Source: Candidatus Caenarcanales bacterium
Lineage (GTDB): Bacteria; Cyanobacteriota; Vampirovibrionia; Caenarcaniphilales; Caenarcanaceae
Direction: 5' to 3'
Assembly: GCA_030065015.1 (NCBI GenBank)
Contig: JASJDU010000017.1
Coordinates: forward strand, 1 to 47,169
DNA length: 47,169 nt
The notes beneath the pieces were generated by a model. That model was given only the letters and a program-made list of their open reading frames with translations, did not search any database and was not told the DNA's origin. A program made the position numbers and the translations under genes. How positions within the stretch are numbered: position 1 is the stretch's first letter; every line of letters starts with the position of its first letter. Shown piece after piece: positions 16,877-25,830 of this stretch.

Positions 16877-17617
16877 TCAAACTGAGGAAATATCTGGGCC
16901 AGAAACTTTCCAAGCGTGAACTACTTCATATCGATGAGTCCATTTATGAATCGAAATATTTCCGAAACCATTATTTTTCAACAATTCCGTTAATTCATGT
17001 CTATTTTGCTTCCTTTTAGGATAGAAAACGCTCATCCAATCCGGTGGCTTTGTTAATAAAAGAAGTCCTCCTGGCTCAATTATTTTTGCCACACGACTCA
17101 GAATTTCAGGAAAGTTCGGCAAAAATTCGCTCACTTCCATTAATGCAACAGCATCATAAGAATTCTTTACATTTTCTGTCCAACTTGACAGTTCCATTTC
17201 TGTTGTTTTACAGCTATTTTTTTTGTCTTGTGGGCATTTTGCTAACTCTCTTTTAAGCTTTTCAAGCATTCCTTTGGAAAAATCTACTGACTCAATAGTT
17301 CCACTAAACCACTCTTGCTTCAAAACCATAAGACTCATTCTCCCAGTCCCACAGGCCAAATCCAAGAATCTAGGAGGCTTATTGTTATTTAACAAAGCCA
17401 TTTTCAAAGGAAGTAAAAATAATTTTTCAGTAACCGTCTTTGACTTATATTTAGCACTATTCCACTTGTACTCATAAATTGGTGCAAATAGATTATAAAT
17501 ATTCTTAAGTCCCCTGTTTCCCCAGTAACTCAACTCCGTAAAACAAAAGAGCCAAAGAAAAAAAAGAGAACAAATTATCCAAACAGCTAATACAAAAAAA
17601 GCAATCGATTCATCCAT
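16877..17617 (-). CDS. Membrane-anchored SAM-dependent methyltransferase
   Basis: A class I methyltransferase domain begins at residue 83, with motif I FLDLACGTGR (84-93) and an acidic motif II near SVDFSKG (about 110). Motif IV-like YDAVALMEVSEFLP follows at about 155. An N-terminal hydrophobic helix (residues about 5-27) without a cleavage site anchors it to the membrane. The NLFAPIYEYKWNS stretch (42-54) is common in methyltransferases that act on quinones or lipids, so a lipid-soluble substrate is plausible. The true substrate is not known. Confidence 0.8.
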   Translation of the reverse strand: MDESIAFFVLAVWIICSLFFLWLFCFTELSYWGNRGLKNIYNLFAPIYEYKWNSAKYKSKTVTEKLFLLPLKMALLNNNKPPRFLDLACGTGRMSLMVLKQEWFSGTIESVDFSKGMLEKLKRELAKCPQDKKNSCKTTEMELSSWTENVKNSYDAVALMEVSEFLPNFPEILSRVAKIIEPGGLLLLTKPPDWMSVFYPKRKQNRHELTELLKNNGFGNISIHKWTHRYEVVHAWKVSGPDISSV

Positions 17618-17667
17618 TTTTTATAAAGAACTCCGCATAATAGAAATTACTCTTTCTTACTCTCTCT

Positions 17668-18396
17668 TTAATTTTCAAGAACATAACCTGATGATCTCAA
17701 TTCAAGAAGAATTGTCTGTATAGAAGAACCAGAGAGCTGGTCTTTCAATTGAGCTTGCTCTGGCTGAATTACTGATTTGATAAGAGAAATAACTTTCTTT
17801 CTTTCGTTACCTGCTTTTGAGTTTATAAGTTTTGCTTTTTTTAACGCAGCATAAATTTGATAACTATCGAGCGATACCCCACGCAATGCTGCATAAAACT
17901 TATCCGTAAAGCTCTTTGCACTTGAAGCATATCTGAAAGGATTTTGAGTTGGTTTTGTTGAGGGAGATACTGAATTATTGGAATCCTTAGAGTTAGGGTC
18001 AATTGACTCATTAGTGGATTGCTCTGGAATCTGAACCGGATATGTTAATAATCCATTTTTCCCAAGTGAAAGCTCCACAAAACTGTATAAAGAATCTCTT
18101 GAATTATTTATTTCGTAGTTTGGATTATTCTTTTTATAGGTTTTAATTGCTTCTTTTATAACTTCAAAAGCTTTTTGTTTTTGCACTTCAGTATTGGCTT
18201 TAATTGCTCCAGAAGCATCAGCAATGTCAAAAATCCCTTTTGCATCTTTAGCACCGGCATTATATAAAAGGCTCGATAAATTATTGTTGGGCAAACTCGA
18301 TTTTACCTCCGCTGATGGTGGAAATAAATTCATTAAACTAATCAATACAATTATTGAAAATAGTTTATTGCCCATACTAGTTATATCGGTAAGCAT
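17668..18396 (-). CDS. Secreted orphan protein (242 aa)
   Basis: Unrecognised. The start region (MGNKLFSIIVLISLMNLFPPS, residues 8-28) is a signal peptide or anchor. It is followed by a polar region with two helix-rich parts and an S/N/T/P-rich linker (about 128-155). ATG 18396 lies 3 bp after the stop of the recombinase-like gene, so translational coupling is likely; ATG 18375 is an alternative start that gives a cleaner signal peptide. Confidence 0.6.
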   Translation of the reverse strand: MLTDITSMGNKLFSIIVLISLMNLFPPSAEVKSSLPNNNLSSLLYNAGAKDAKGIFDIADASGAIKANTEVQKQKAFEVIKEAIKTYKKNNPNYEINNSRDSLYSFVELSLGKNGLLTYPVQIPEQSTNESIDPNSKDSNNSVSPSTKPTQNPFRYASSAKSFTDKFYAALRGVSLDSYQIYAALKKAKLINSKAGNERKKVISLIKSVIQPEQAQLKDQLSGSSIQTILLELRSSGYVLEN

Positions 18397-18399
18397 ACT

Positions 18400-19209
18400 T
18401 CACTTAGAAGATCTCAACAAAGGTTCTATAGACTTAATTGATTTAAACCCCAAAAGGTACTTTAACCCTTCTGGGGAAGCCCCATTACGATAAAGACGCA
18501 ACATTAAGGAATCTCTCAAATCCCCAACCGAAGATTTTAATCCTAAATTTTGGGCAGCTTGCGAGAACACCGTGTAGATATAAGTCTCTTTAAGAGGTTG
18601 TCCCTGCTCGTTAATGAAAATAGCTTCATTTAAACCAGGTGTTTTTGTTTTCATTATTAACTGTCTTTCAACTAGATATTGCTCCAAAATATCCACCAGG
18701 TATTCCGATAGAAATGTTATTCGGTTATCAACATAAAACTCTTTTGCTGCCAAATTTAAATTTTTGAAACTACCAAACTGAAAAAGTTCACTCGGACGAA
18801 CTCCTGTGGAATACAAAAACCACAACAATGCTTTATCTCTTATTTTGCTAGGGAAATTACAAATAGCTTCTATTAATTCATCGCTTAAATTCTCTTGAAA
18901 CTCTCTCTGTTTATTGAATGACTCAACGTTAATTTCCCAGATTGGATTCTTCCTTATTACACCTACAATTTGGCAATATCTAAAAAACTCACGCCAAGCA
19001 CTCCAACGGCGAGAAACCGTACTAGGAGAGTAATTTTCAATTAATTTAACTCTAATATCTCTTAGACTACTTTCATTTATCTGCGAAAACGTGGAAAAAC
19101 TTTTTTGTAAAAATCCAAGATCTCCCTTATAAGCTTTTAATGTGTTCAAGGAGCTTTCATCTTCAATTTTTTGTAAGAACTCTTTTGTTAAATCGCTTAG
19201 TTCCGCCAC
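18400..19209 (-). CDS. Tyrosine-recombinase-like protein lacking the catalytic tyrosine
   Basis: The two-domain plan is that of a Xer/phage integrase. A SAM-like DNA-binding domain (residues 5-85, with SPSTVSRRWSAWREFFRYC) is followed by a catalytic-type domain (about 108-265) with the first arginine in place (R138 in STGVRPSEL). The remaining active-site positions are changed. The HxxR histidine is G229, although the arginine R232 is kept. The LGH histidine is F255, and L264 stands where the tyrosine should be. Without a nucleophile it should not cut DNA, but it may still bind it. The frame is intact from GTG 19209, so it is not an obvious pseudogene. It lies 45 bp after rimO on the same strand. 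Confidence 0.8.
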   Translation of the reverse strand: MAELSDLTKEFLQKIEDESSLNTLKAYKGDLGFLQKSFSTFSQINESSLRDIRVKLIENYSPSTVSRRWSAWREFFRYCQIVGVIRKNPIWEINVESFNKQREFQENLSDELIEAICNFPSKIRDKALLWFLYSTGVRPSELFQFGSFKNLNLAAKEFYVDNRITFLSEYLVDILEQYLVERQLIMKTKTPGLNEAIFINEQGQPLKETYIYTVFSQAAQNLGLKSSVGDLRDSLMLRLYRNGASPEGLKYLLGFKSIKSIEPLLRSSK

Positions 19210-19254
19210 TTAATAAATTTCCGCTCGCTAATTAAATCCAAAACATTATTAACT

Positions 19255-20574
19255 TTAAATCAATATTTCTCCAAATAAATCATAATCATTAGCCTTAGTA
19301 ATTTTCACATCTACAAATTCACCAATTAGAGAATCACTAATACGATCATTAATACTACTAATAGAGACCTTTCCATCGATTTCAGGAGCATCACGATAGG
19401 TTCTACCTACAAGGTAATTATCAAACTTTTTTTCAACTAATACCTTTTGCTTAGAACCAATTAATTCTTTATTTTTTTGTGCTGAAACCTCTTTTTGAAT
19501 TTCTAGTAATTTCTTTTGTCTTTCCTTTTTAATTTTCTCTGGAACTTGATCTTCTAAACTCGCTCCATGCGTTGTATCTTCCTGAGAATAAGTAAAAACT
19601 CCAGCTCGATCGAATTTCTCACTTATTACAAAACTCTGTAAGTCTTCAAATTCTTCATTCGTTTCTCCGGGAAAGCCGGTTATAAATGTTGTTCTTAATG
19701 CAATATTTGGAATTTGATTCCTTATCTTATCTATTGTTTCTTTAGAAGAAACAGGTCTCTTCATTCTGGCAAGTGTTTTCGGGTGTGAGTGTTGAAGCGG
19801 AATATCAATGTATTTCAGAAGAGAATCGTATTGCTTAATTACCCTAAGCATATCATCGGTCACTTCTCCAGGATAAGAGTACATCAATCTAACCCAAGGA
19901 ATTTTTGTTTGAGTTGCAATTGCTTCCAATAATTTTGCTAATTTCCATTGGCCATTGTAAATATCTATTCCGTAAGCAGTAGAATCTTGGCTAACTAAAA
20001 TCACCTCTTTAACTCCTTCATCGGATAAAGACTGTATTTCTTTTACAATATCCTCAATCGGGCGGCTTTTAAGTTTGCCTCTTAAGCTTGGGATTATGCA
20101 AAAAGAACATTTATGGTTACAGCCTTCAGAAATTTTCACATAAGCACTAATCCCTCCGGAGAGACGTATTCTGGGAATTGTTTGCGAAGCAACATAACCT
20201 TTATTTTCTCTAAAGAAACTTCTCTGCTCCTTATTATTTGAAACCCAATGAACTGCATTAACAATTTCTTCAATATCACCAGTTCCTAAAATTGCTTTAA
20301 CCTTGGGTATTTCATCAAATAAAGCTTCTTTATATCTTTGGGCCAAACAACCAGAAACAATAATGTCTTTTCCAGAATCCGCTAAGTCTAAAAGTGTGTC
20401 CAAGCTCTGATTTGTAGATTCAGAAATGAAAGTACAAGTGTTTACTATACAAATATCCGACTTTTGCGGAGATGTTGTTACCTGGTAACCCGAAGAATGA
20501 AGCAAGCCAAGCATGTTCTCGGAATCAGCCAGATTTTTTGCACAACCTAATGTTGTTAAAGAGATTTTTTTCAA
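19255..20574 (-). CDS. rimO: Ribosomal protein S12 methylthiotransferase RimO
   Basis: RimO adds a methylthio group to an aspartate of ribosomal protein S12. The N-terminal cluster cysteines (C11, C47, C76) and the radical-SAM triad (C152, C156, C159 in CNHKCSFC) are present, and a C-terminal TRAM domain (about 370-439) follows. The TLGCAKNLADSE start favours RimO over MiaB. The start is TTG 20574; no clear Shine-Dalgarno sequence is visible. Length 439 aa is typical. Confidence 0.95.
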   Translation of the reverse strand: MKKISLTTLGCAKNLADSENMLGLLHSSGYQVTTSPQKSDICIVNTCTFISESTNQSLDTLLDLADSGKDIIVSGCLAQRYKEALFDEIPKVKAILGTGDIEEIVNAVHWVSNNKEQRSFFRENKGYVASQTIPRIRLSGGISAYVKISEGCNHKCSFCIIPSLRGKLKSRPIEDIVKEIQSLSDEGVKEVILVSQDSTAYGIDIYNGQWKLAKLLEAIATQTKIPWVRLMYSYPGEVTDDMLRVIKQYDSLLKYIDIPLQHSHPKTLARMKRPVSSKETIDKIRNQIPNIALRTTFITGFPGETNEEFEDLQSFVISEKFDRAGVFTYSQEDTTHGASLEDQVPEKIKKERQKKLLEIQKEVSAQKNKELIGSKQKVLVEKKFDNYLVGRTYRDAPEIDGKVSISSINDRISDSLIGEFVDVKITKANDYDLFGEILI

Positions 20575-20648
20575 AGCCTGAATTTGTTAAAACTTGCAAT
20601 CTAGAATTCTAATAATTGTAATATACAGTTTTCAATTAAGAAAAAAAA

Positions 20649-20867
20649 CTAAGCTTTGAAGCCGAAAGCTCTTTTCACTTGACTATAGACAGCATGTCTT
20701 GCATCTTGCATCGATTGAGAATCACTTCCACTTCGCATTGCTTTAGAAGAATTATACGTTTTAGGAACATTTCTTTGTACAGGGAGCCCTTGACCGGCAT
20801 GGGGTTTTCTTTGTTGCCAAATCGAATAAGACTGAGAACCACGAGAAGTTACACCAGAAATTGTCAT
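20649..20867 (-). CDS. Small basic orphan protein (72 aa)
   Basis: Unrecognised. From ATG 20867 it encodes a basic, S/Q/R-rich peptide with no membrane segment, ending in a short helix (VYSQVKRAFGFKA). An overlapping plus-strand frame covers the same stretch (20679-20870) but has a less protein-like composition, so I prefer the minus strand. Like the 91-aa orphan at the left edge it has an S/Q/R-rich N-terminus. Confidence 0.45.
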   Translation of the reverse strand: MTISGVTSRGSQSYSIWQQRKPHAGQGLPVQRNVPKTYNSSKAMRSGSDSQSMQDARHAVYSQVKRAFGFKA

Positions 20868-21040
20868 TAAATTTAAAGCACCTAAACTCGACGAGACTAA
20901 AAAGTAATTGACTCAATAACCAACACAAATATTAATTTATTATGAAGATTAAAATTTGTCAACCCTAACAAAATATTAATTTTTGAAGGGATTCGTGATT
21001 TAATATTTTACGTGCATATAAAAGATTAAACAAATCTTAA

Positions 21041-21073
21041 ATTATTGGTCGTGATAACCTTATCAAAGATAAT
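21041..21073 (+). promoter_or_regulatory. Nested dyad upstream of the PLP enzyme
   Basis: TGATAA and TTATCA flank two bases (21052-21065), enclosed by ATTAT (21041) and ATAAT (21069). The dyad lies about 30 bp before ATG 21101, in the likely promoter or 5' leader. It could be an operator for sulfur-amino-acid control or a leader hairpin. It does not match an obvious SAM riboswitch. Confidence 0.4.
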
Positions 21074-21100
21074 TTAATCTCTTATATATGTAATTATAAA

Positions 21101-22264
21101 ATGAACATAGAAACTTCAGCTATACATAATGGAATTTATAAAGATACTGAATACTCTTCCGTTTCTACTCCTATTTATCAGACTTCAACTTTCTCAATTA
21201 GTGAATTGGGGGAACAAAAAGAATTTGATTACACGAGAAGTGGCAACCCAACCAGAAAAGCTTTAGAGGAAAATTTAGCTGAATTAGAGAATGGTTATGA
21301 AGCATTTTCTACCTCTAGTGGTATGTCTGCTATCACCGCTGTTTTGTCTTTACTAAAAACAGGTGACCACTTAATTACCAGCAAAGAAATTTATGGTGGC
21401 ACTTATCGTCTTTTTTCTTCAATTGCACCTCAATTTGGAATAGAAGTTAGTTTTGTTGACAATTTGAATGATAGTGAAGTCTTAAAAAAGACTATTAAAA
21501 GTAATACAAAAATGGTTTGGATAGAGACCCCTTCCAACCCTCTACTGAAAATAGTTGACATTAAATTAGTGCAAAAAACCGTTAAAGAAATTGATGAAAA
21601 GATTCTTTTGGTTTCCGATAATACTTTTTTATCTCCCTATTTTCAAAAACCTTTAGATTTAGGCTGTGACATTGTCATTCATTCAACCACAAAATACATC
21701 AATGGACATAGCGATGTTATTGGTGGAGTAGTTATTTCTAAGACTCAAGAGTTATCTAAAAAAGTTCAATATTATGTAAATTGCATGGGTTTGGCTTCTG
21801 CGCCTTTCGATTCTTGGTTAGTTTTGCGTGGAGTAAAAACATTGCCACTTAGAATGAAAGCTCATGAGCAAAATGCCTTAAAAATAGCTAATTTTTTGCA
21901 AAATCATGAATTAGTTGAGGAAGTTTACTATCCAGGCCTGCAAACTCATCCTCAATATGATTTAATTAAAAAGCAGATGCAAGGTTTTGGCGGAATGCTT
22001 TCTTTTAAATTGAACCTAGAAGCAGAAAAAATGAATGAATTTTTTAAAAGCTTGAAAATATTTCAGGCGGCTGTTTCTTTGGGTGGTGTTGAGTCTTTGA
22101 TAGCTCAACCGTGGAGCATGAGTCATGCCTCAATGTCTGAACAAGATCGTTTGAATGCCGGTGTCATTCCTCAATTAGTTCGTATTTCTGCAGGGGTTGA
22201 AAACTCCGAAGACTTAATTAATGATTTAAATCAATCTTTGAAAAGCTTTTGTTGCTGTTGTTGA
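21101..22264 (+). CDS. Cystathionine gamma-synthase/beta-lyase family PLP enzyme
   Basis: This 387-aa enzyme belongs to the Cys/Met metabolism PLP-dependent family, which makes or splits cystathionine or related thioethers. The PLP lysine is K198 in IHSTTKYINGHSD. The YTRSGNPT motif (44-51) and the C-terminal LGGVESLIAQP (about 327-337) are typical. The residues that separate MetB, MetC and MGL cannot be assigned confidently. The product ends in FCCCC: four consecutive C-terminal cysteines (384-387), which is unusual. It stands alone, with no met/cys genes beside it. Confidence 0.9.
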   Translation: MNIETSAIHNGIYKDTEYSSVSTPIYQTSTFSISELGEQKEFDYTRSGNPTRKALEENLAELENGYEAFSTSSGMSAITAVLSLLKTGDHLITSKEIYGGTYRLFSSIAPQFGIEVSFVDNLNDSEVLKKTIKSNTKMVWIETPSNPLLKIVDIKLVQKTVKEIDEKILLVSDNTFLSPYFQKPLDLGCDIVIHSTTKYINGHSDVIGGVVISKTQELSKKVQYYVNCMGLASAPFDSWLVLRGVKTLPLRMKAHEQNALKIANFLQNHELVEEVYYPGLQTHPQYDLIKKQMQGFGGMLSFKLNLEAEKMNEFFKSLKIFQAAVSLGGVESLIAQPWSMSHASMSEQDRLNAGVIPQLVRISAGVENSEDLINDLNQSLKSFCCCC

Positions 22265-22364
22265 AGCTATATCCATTTACATTTTCCTTCTTAACTATTT
22301 TTACTTCAACAAATTAATTAGAAAAACAACTCAATAAAGTATTTTTTTAAATTTTTCAACAACA

Positions 22365-23426
22365 GTGGTTTCTCCAGTTTCACAATTGAATAGTCAACGA
22401 AATAATGTGCATAAATTGAGCACAGGAAGCTCTTCTGCTGCTAGAAACACACCCAACACAAGTAAAATGAAGCTTTCAAAAGGGATGGTCAAAAGTGAAC
22501 CCTTTGTTATTGGAGCTTCGCTTTCAATTCCTCTAATTGGTTATTTACTTGGACAAATTAATCAAGACAGTGATAACAAGATTTTGCAGCCATCTTTTTT
22601 AACACCTTTATCCAATATTTTGTTGAGTTTATTTGCAGCAATTGGTTATCAGTCATCAATGCCAATAGCTGGTCTTGGAAATTATCTATTTATTGTTCAA
22701 GAGCTCTTTAGAATGAATCACTCTACATTACAATTTGGAAACACAGCTTTTGCCTTTCTTCCTTCAGCATTAATTGCTATTGCTTGGGGTGCTGATTCAG
22801 ATCCGAAAGCAAGTAAAGAGATTGATTCCCAAAAAGGAATGATGAATAAATTATCCGCACAATTGAAATATGCGCGCAAATATTGGCTTGAAGATCTCCC
22901 CAATAATATTAAGCAGCTTCCCTCAAAGCTTCCTCAACTTATAAGAGAGGCTCACAAAAAGCCACTTGAAAGAATTGGAAGAACTGATAAGCACTTTATT
23001 ATGTTTCATTCACTAGCTTCTTTTATTGCTACAGCATTTTTACTAGTTGGAATGTTATTTAACAAAAATGAGACACCCTTTCCTGAACATGCACAATTTG
23101 AACACAAAACAGAACAAGTTAACCAAAACTTAGAAGGGAGCAATATCTTGACAAAGTTAGGTTGGTTTATAGGTCAACTGGGAATGGCACCATTAATTCT
23201 CTTCACACTGTTAAATGGTTTTAATAAACACACAAGACAAACTTACGGAAGATTTGGTTCTTGGGTACCAATAACGGCTATTGCCTATGGTTTAACTACT
23301 TTGGCCAGTATAATCTTTAAACCCTTTGCGCATATCGCAATTTTCACTGATTTCTTGAGACATATTGCTAGTAGTTCTTTTGGACATTTAAAAAGAAGAG
23401 GTCAACTAGCTAACCAAGGAATATAA
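22365..23426 (+). CDS. Orphan integral membrane protein (353 aa)
   Basis: Unrecognised. It starts at GTG 22365 (first in-frame ATG is well inside). The polar, S/N/T-rich N-terminus (1-40) has no signal peptide. Hydrophobic segments follow near 48-65, 82-110, 124-144, 212-231, 270-285 and 300-320. The layout resembles the 582-aa protein at 2853-4601, with a serine-rich head and G/A-rich helices, so both may belong to one lineage-specific group. It lies between the PLP enzyme and the sucCD operon. Confidence 0.65.
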   Translation: MVSPVSQLNSQRNNVHKLSTGSSSAARNTPNTSKMKLSKGMVKSEPFVIGASLSIPLIGYLLGQINQDSDNKILQPSFLTPLSNILLSLFAAIGYQSSMPIAGLGNYLFIVQELFRMNHSTLQFGNTAFAFLPSALIAIAWGADSDPKASKEIDSQKGMMNKLSAQLKYARKYWLEDLPNNIKQLPSKLPQLIREAHKKPLERIGRTDKHFIMFHSLASFIATAFLLVGMLFNKNETPFPEHAQFEHKTEQVNQNLEGSNILTKLGWFIGQLGMAPLILFTLLNGFNKHTRQTYGRFGSWVPITAIAYGLTTLASIIFKPFAHIAIFTDFLRHIASSSFGHLKRRGQLANQGI

Positions 23427-23770
23427 CCATTGGAATTTCATTAAGCAGATCTAATTATCAAATTAATTAACATTGCTTAATTTTTGGTTGGTTTTTCTCA
23501 ATGACTTTTCTTATATGGTTAGGAAGGCCAAATGGTTTTCTGAAAAGATTGACACACTACTTCTCTAAAAACTTCAAACGGGAGCTCATAACCCTATTCT
23601 ATTAAACCCCATTAACCCCTTCAAAGCTTCCGGAAAGACGAGAGGATTTATTCCTCTCTTTTTTTTATTTTTTGCTTTGTAAGCTTTCACAGTTCAATTC
23701 AATTCAAATACGCTAATATTTTGTGGCATTGAATTTAAGCATTACAAATTTTATTTATGGGAGCTAAAAG
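23427..23770. other. Intergenic region before sucC: possible micro-ORF and terminator
   Basis: A frame at 23501-23605 (plus) could encode a 34-aa hydrophobic/basic peptide starting MTFLIWLGRPNGFLKRL. It has an ATG but no clear Shine-Dalgarno sequence. It is followed 34 bp later by a strong intrinsic terminator (23640-23667). That would suit a short transcript or an attenuated leader of sucCD. Coding is not proven. Confidence 0.35.
23640..23667 (+). terminator. Strong intrinsic terminator before sucC
   Basis: GAGAGGA and TCCTCTC form a perfect 7-bp stem with a 5-base loop, followed by nine Ts. It lies 104 bp before the sucC start and 214 bp after the orphan membrane protein, so it probably ends the upstream transcript, or attenuates sucCD. 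Confidence 0.8.
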
Positions 23771-24886
23771 TTGAAATTTTTTGAATATGAAGCCAAACAA
23801 CTTTTCAGAGAAGCTGGAATTGCCACAGCAGTTGGTTCAGAAGTAATTCACTATCCGGAAGAGATTGCATTTTTAAAACTAAAATATCCAGTGGTTCTTA
23901 AGACACAAGTATTAACCGGTGGAAGAGGAAAAGCCGGTGGAATTAAGTTTGCAGAAAATACTTCAGAAGCTATTGAAGTAGCTAAGTATTTATTTGATTT
24001 ACCAATTAAAGGTGAAAAACCACAATGTTTATTAATTGATCCTAAAGCTCCAATAAAAAAAGAATTCTATTTAGCAATAACCTTAGATCGTGAACAAAAG
24101 TGCCCAATTTTGATTGGTTCCAGCGAAGGAGGAATAGAAATTGAAAGCTCCGGTTCAGCGAAAATTGTACCCGTGAAAGGTGCTGTATATAGCTCACACT
24201 ATGGAAGAAGATTAGCTTATGAAATGGGTACTTCCGGTAAAGATTTTCAAGTAATAAGCTCTATTGTCGATAAACTTTATTCTCTTTATGAAAAATACGA
24301 CTTAGATCTGGCTGAAATCAATCCTTTAGCGCAATTGGAAGATGGTTCGTTCATCGCCTTGGATGGAAAAATAACTATTAATGATGATGCAATTGACCGC
24401 CAACCCAGGTTTAAAGGCCAACTAATTCATCACTTAAATGATGTTTCCGAGCGTGAGAAAAGAGCCACTGTCTCTGGACTGAACTTGGTTGAGTTAGGAG
24501 AAGGTAACATTGGTATTCTCTGCAATGGAGCTGGTCTCACAATGGCAACAATGGATTTAGTTCAATTTAAAGGCGGAAAACCGGCAAACTTCCTCGATGT
24601 TGGAGGTGGGGCTAACAGCAATAAAGTTAATGCTGCCTTAAGTTTAGTTGCAACAAATCCACAAGTTAAAGTCATCTTCATTAATATACTCGGTGGAATC
24701 ACCGCTTGCGATCAAGTTGCATTGCCTTTAATAGACTTTAAGAAAAAATTCCCAGAGCTCAAATTAGTCGTTCGCCTTCTCGGCAATAATCAAGATAAAG
24801 CAAGAGAACTGTTGAATGGAACTGGAATTGAGTTCATTGATGATTTAGATAAAGCGGTTGAGACTGCTGTTTCAGTTACAGGCTAG
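23771..24886 (+). CDS. sucC: Succinyl-CoA synthetase, beta subunit (ADP/GDP-forming)
   Basis: SucC binds the nucleotide and succinate in the TCA-cycle enzyme that makes ATP or GTP from succinyl-CoA. The ATP-grasp start MKFFEYEAKQLFREAGI and the TGGRGKAGGIKFAE stretch (about 50-60) are intact, as is LAEINPLAQLEDGSFIALDGK (about 180-200). TTG 23771 is preceded by GGGAG, a usable ribosome-binding site. At 371 aa it is close to the E. coli length of 388. sucD follows after 56 bp. Confidence 0.95.
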   Translation: MKFFEYEAKQLFREAGIATAVGSEVIHYPEEIAFLKLKYPVVLKTQVLTGGRGKAGGIKFAENTSEAIEVAKYLFDLPIKGEKPQCLLIDPKAPIKKEFYLAITLDREQKCPILIGSSEGGIEIESSGSAKIVPVKGAVYSSHYGRRLAYEMGTSGKDFQVISSIVDKLYSLYEKYDLDLAEINPLAQLEDGSFIALDGKITINDDAIDRQPRFKGQLIHHLNDVSEREKRATVSGLNLVELGEGNIGILCNGAGLTMATMDLVQFKGGKPANFLDVGGGANSNKVNAALSLVATNPQVKVIFINILGGITACDQVALPLIDFKKKFPELKLVVRLLGNNQDKARELLNGTGIEFIDDLDKAVETAVSVTG

Positions 24887-24942
24887 TAAGTCAATTAACT
24901 TAAAGTGCAAAAAAATAAATCGAGTAATTAGGAGAAATTAAA

Positions 24943-25830
24943 ATGTCAGTTTTATTGAATAAAGATTCAAAGATTATAGTTCAGGGAGCTACCGGTGGAA
25001 TGGGGTCTACTCATACTCAACTCATGCTCAATTATGGAACAAAGGTAGTTGCAGGAGTCACTCCCGGCAAAGGAGGTGCAGAAGTCCATGGAGTCCCAGT
25101 CTACAATACTGTAGTTGAGGCGATAGACAAAACCGGTGCGGATGTTTCAGTTTTGTTTGTGCCACCTCTTTTGTGCAAAGATGCCGCTTTGGAGGCAATT
25201 TGTTCAGGTGGTATAAGGCTTTTAATAATAATCACAGAGGGTATTCCACCGCTGGATGAAGTCAAAATTCAAGAAGCTGCAAAGCAAGCTGGCGTTTTGG
25301 TTGTGGGGCCGAATTGTCCTGGAGTTATTACACCGGGAGAATGTTTAGTTGGTATTCACCCGGGTTCAGTTTATAAACCAGGTCGTATAGGAATGGTTAG
25401 TCGTTCGGGAACTTTAACTTATGAAGTTGCTTTAAGCTTAACTAACGCGGATTTGGGCCAATCAACCTGTGTCGGAATTGGTGGAGATCCCGTACCAGGA
25501 CTAGGTTTTGTGGAGACGCTTAAGCTTTTTGAAAATGATCCGGAAACAGATTTAATTTGCTTAATGGGCGAAATCGGTGGTACAGCTGAAGAAAGTGCAG
25601 CTGAGCTGATTGAATCCGGAGAAATCACCAAGCCTGTTATAGCTTATATTGCAGGCAGAACAGCTCCTGAAGGTAAAAGGATGGGACACGCGGGTGCAAT
25701 AATCTCCGGTGATAAAGGTACGGTTGAATCCAAAGAGAAAGCTTTCACTAAAGCTGGAGTTAAAGTTGCTAAGCTTCCTTCTGAGATGGTTGAGCTTGTT
25801 AAGCAAGAGCTAAGTAAAGTTGCGGCTTAA
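24943..25830 (+). CDS. sucD: Succinyl-CoA synthetase, alpha subunit
   Basis: SucD carries the CoA-binding Rossmann domain (GATGGMGSTHT, about 15-25) and the phosphohistidine: H249 in GKRMGHAGAII. The length of 295 aa is standard. AGGAG lies 10 bp before ATG 24943. The stop codon abuts the start of the MqnB-like gene with no gap, so sucC-sucD-mqnB-like-purQ form one tight unit. Confidence 0.96.
   Translation: MSVLLNKDSKIIVQGATGGMGSTHTQLMLNYGTKVVAGVTPGKGGAEVHGVPVYNTVVEAIDKTGADVSVLFVPPLLCKDAALEAICSGGIRLLIIITEGIPPLDEVKIQEAAKQAGVLVVGPNCPGVITPGECLVGIHPGSVYKPGRIGMVSRSGTLTYEVALSLTNADLGQSTCVGIGGDPVPGLGFVETLKLFENDPETDLICLMGEIGGTAEESAAELIESGEITKPVIAYIAGRTAPEGKRMGHAGAIISGDKGTVESKEKAFTKAGVKVAKLPSEMVELVKQELSKVAA

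Noticed and set aside
20679-20870. 63-codon plus-strand frame opposite the small basic orphan
   Set aside because: It fully overlaps the minus-strand frame 20649-20867, whose composition is more protein-like; only one can be real and this one has the poorer sequence.
21041-21073. SAM or other methionine riboswitch before the PLP enzyme
   Set aside because: The dyad is short and none of the conserved riboswitch core sequences is visible.
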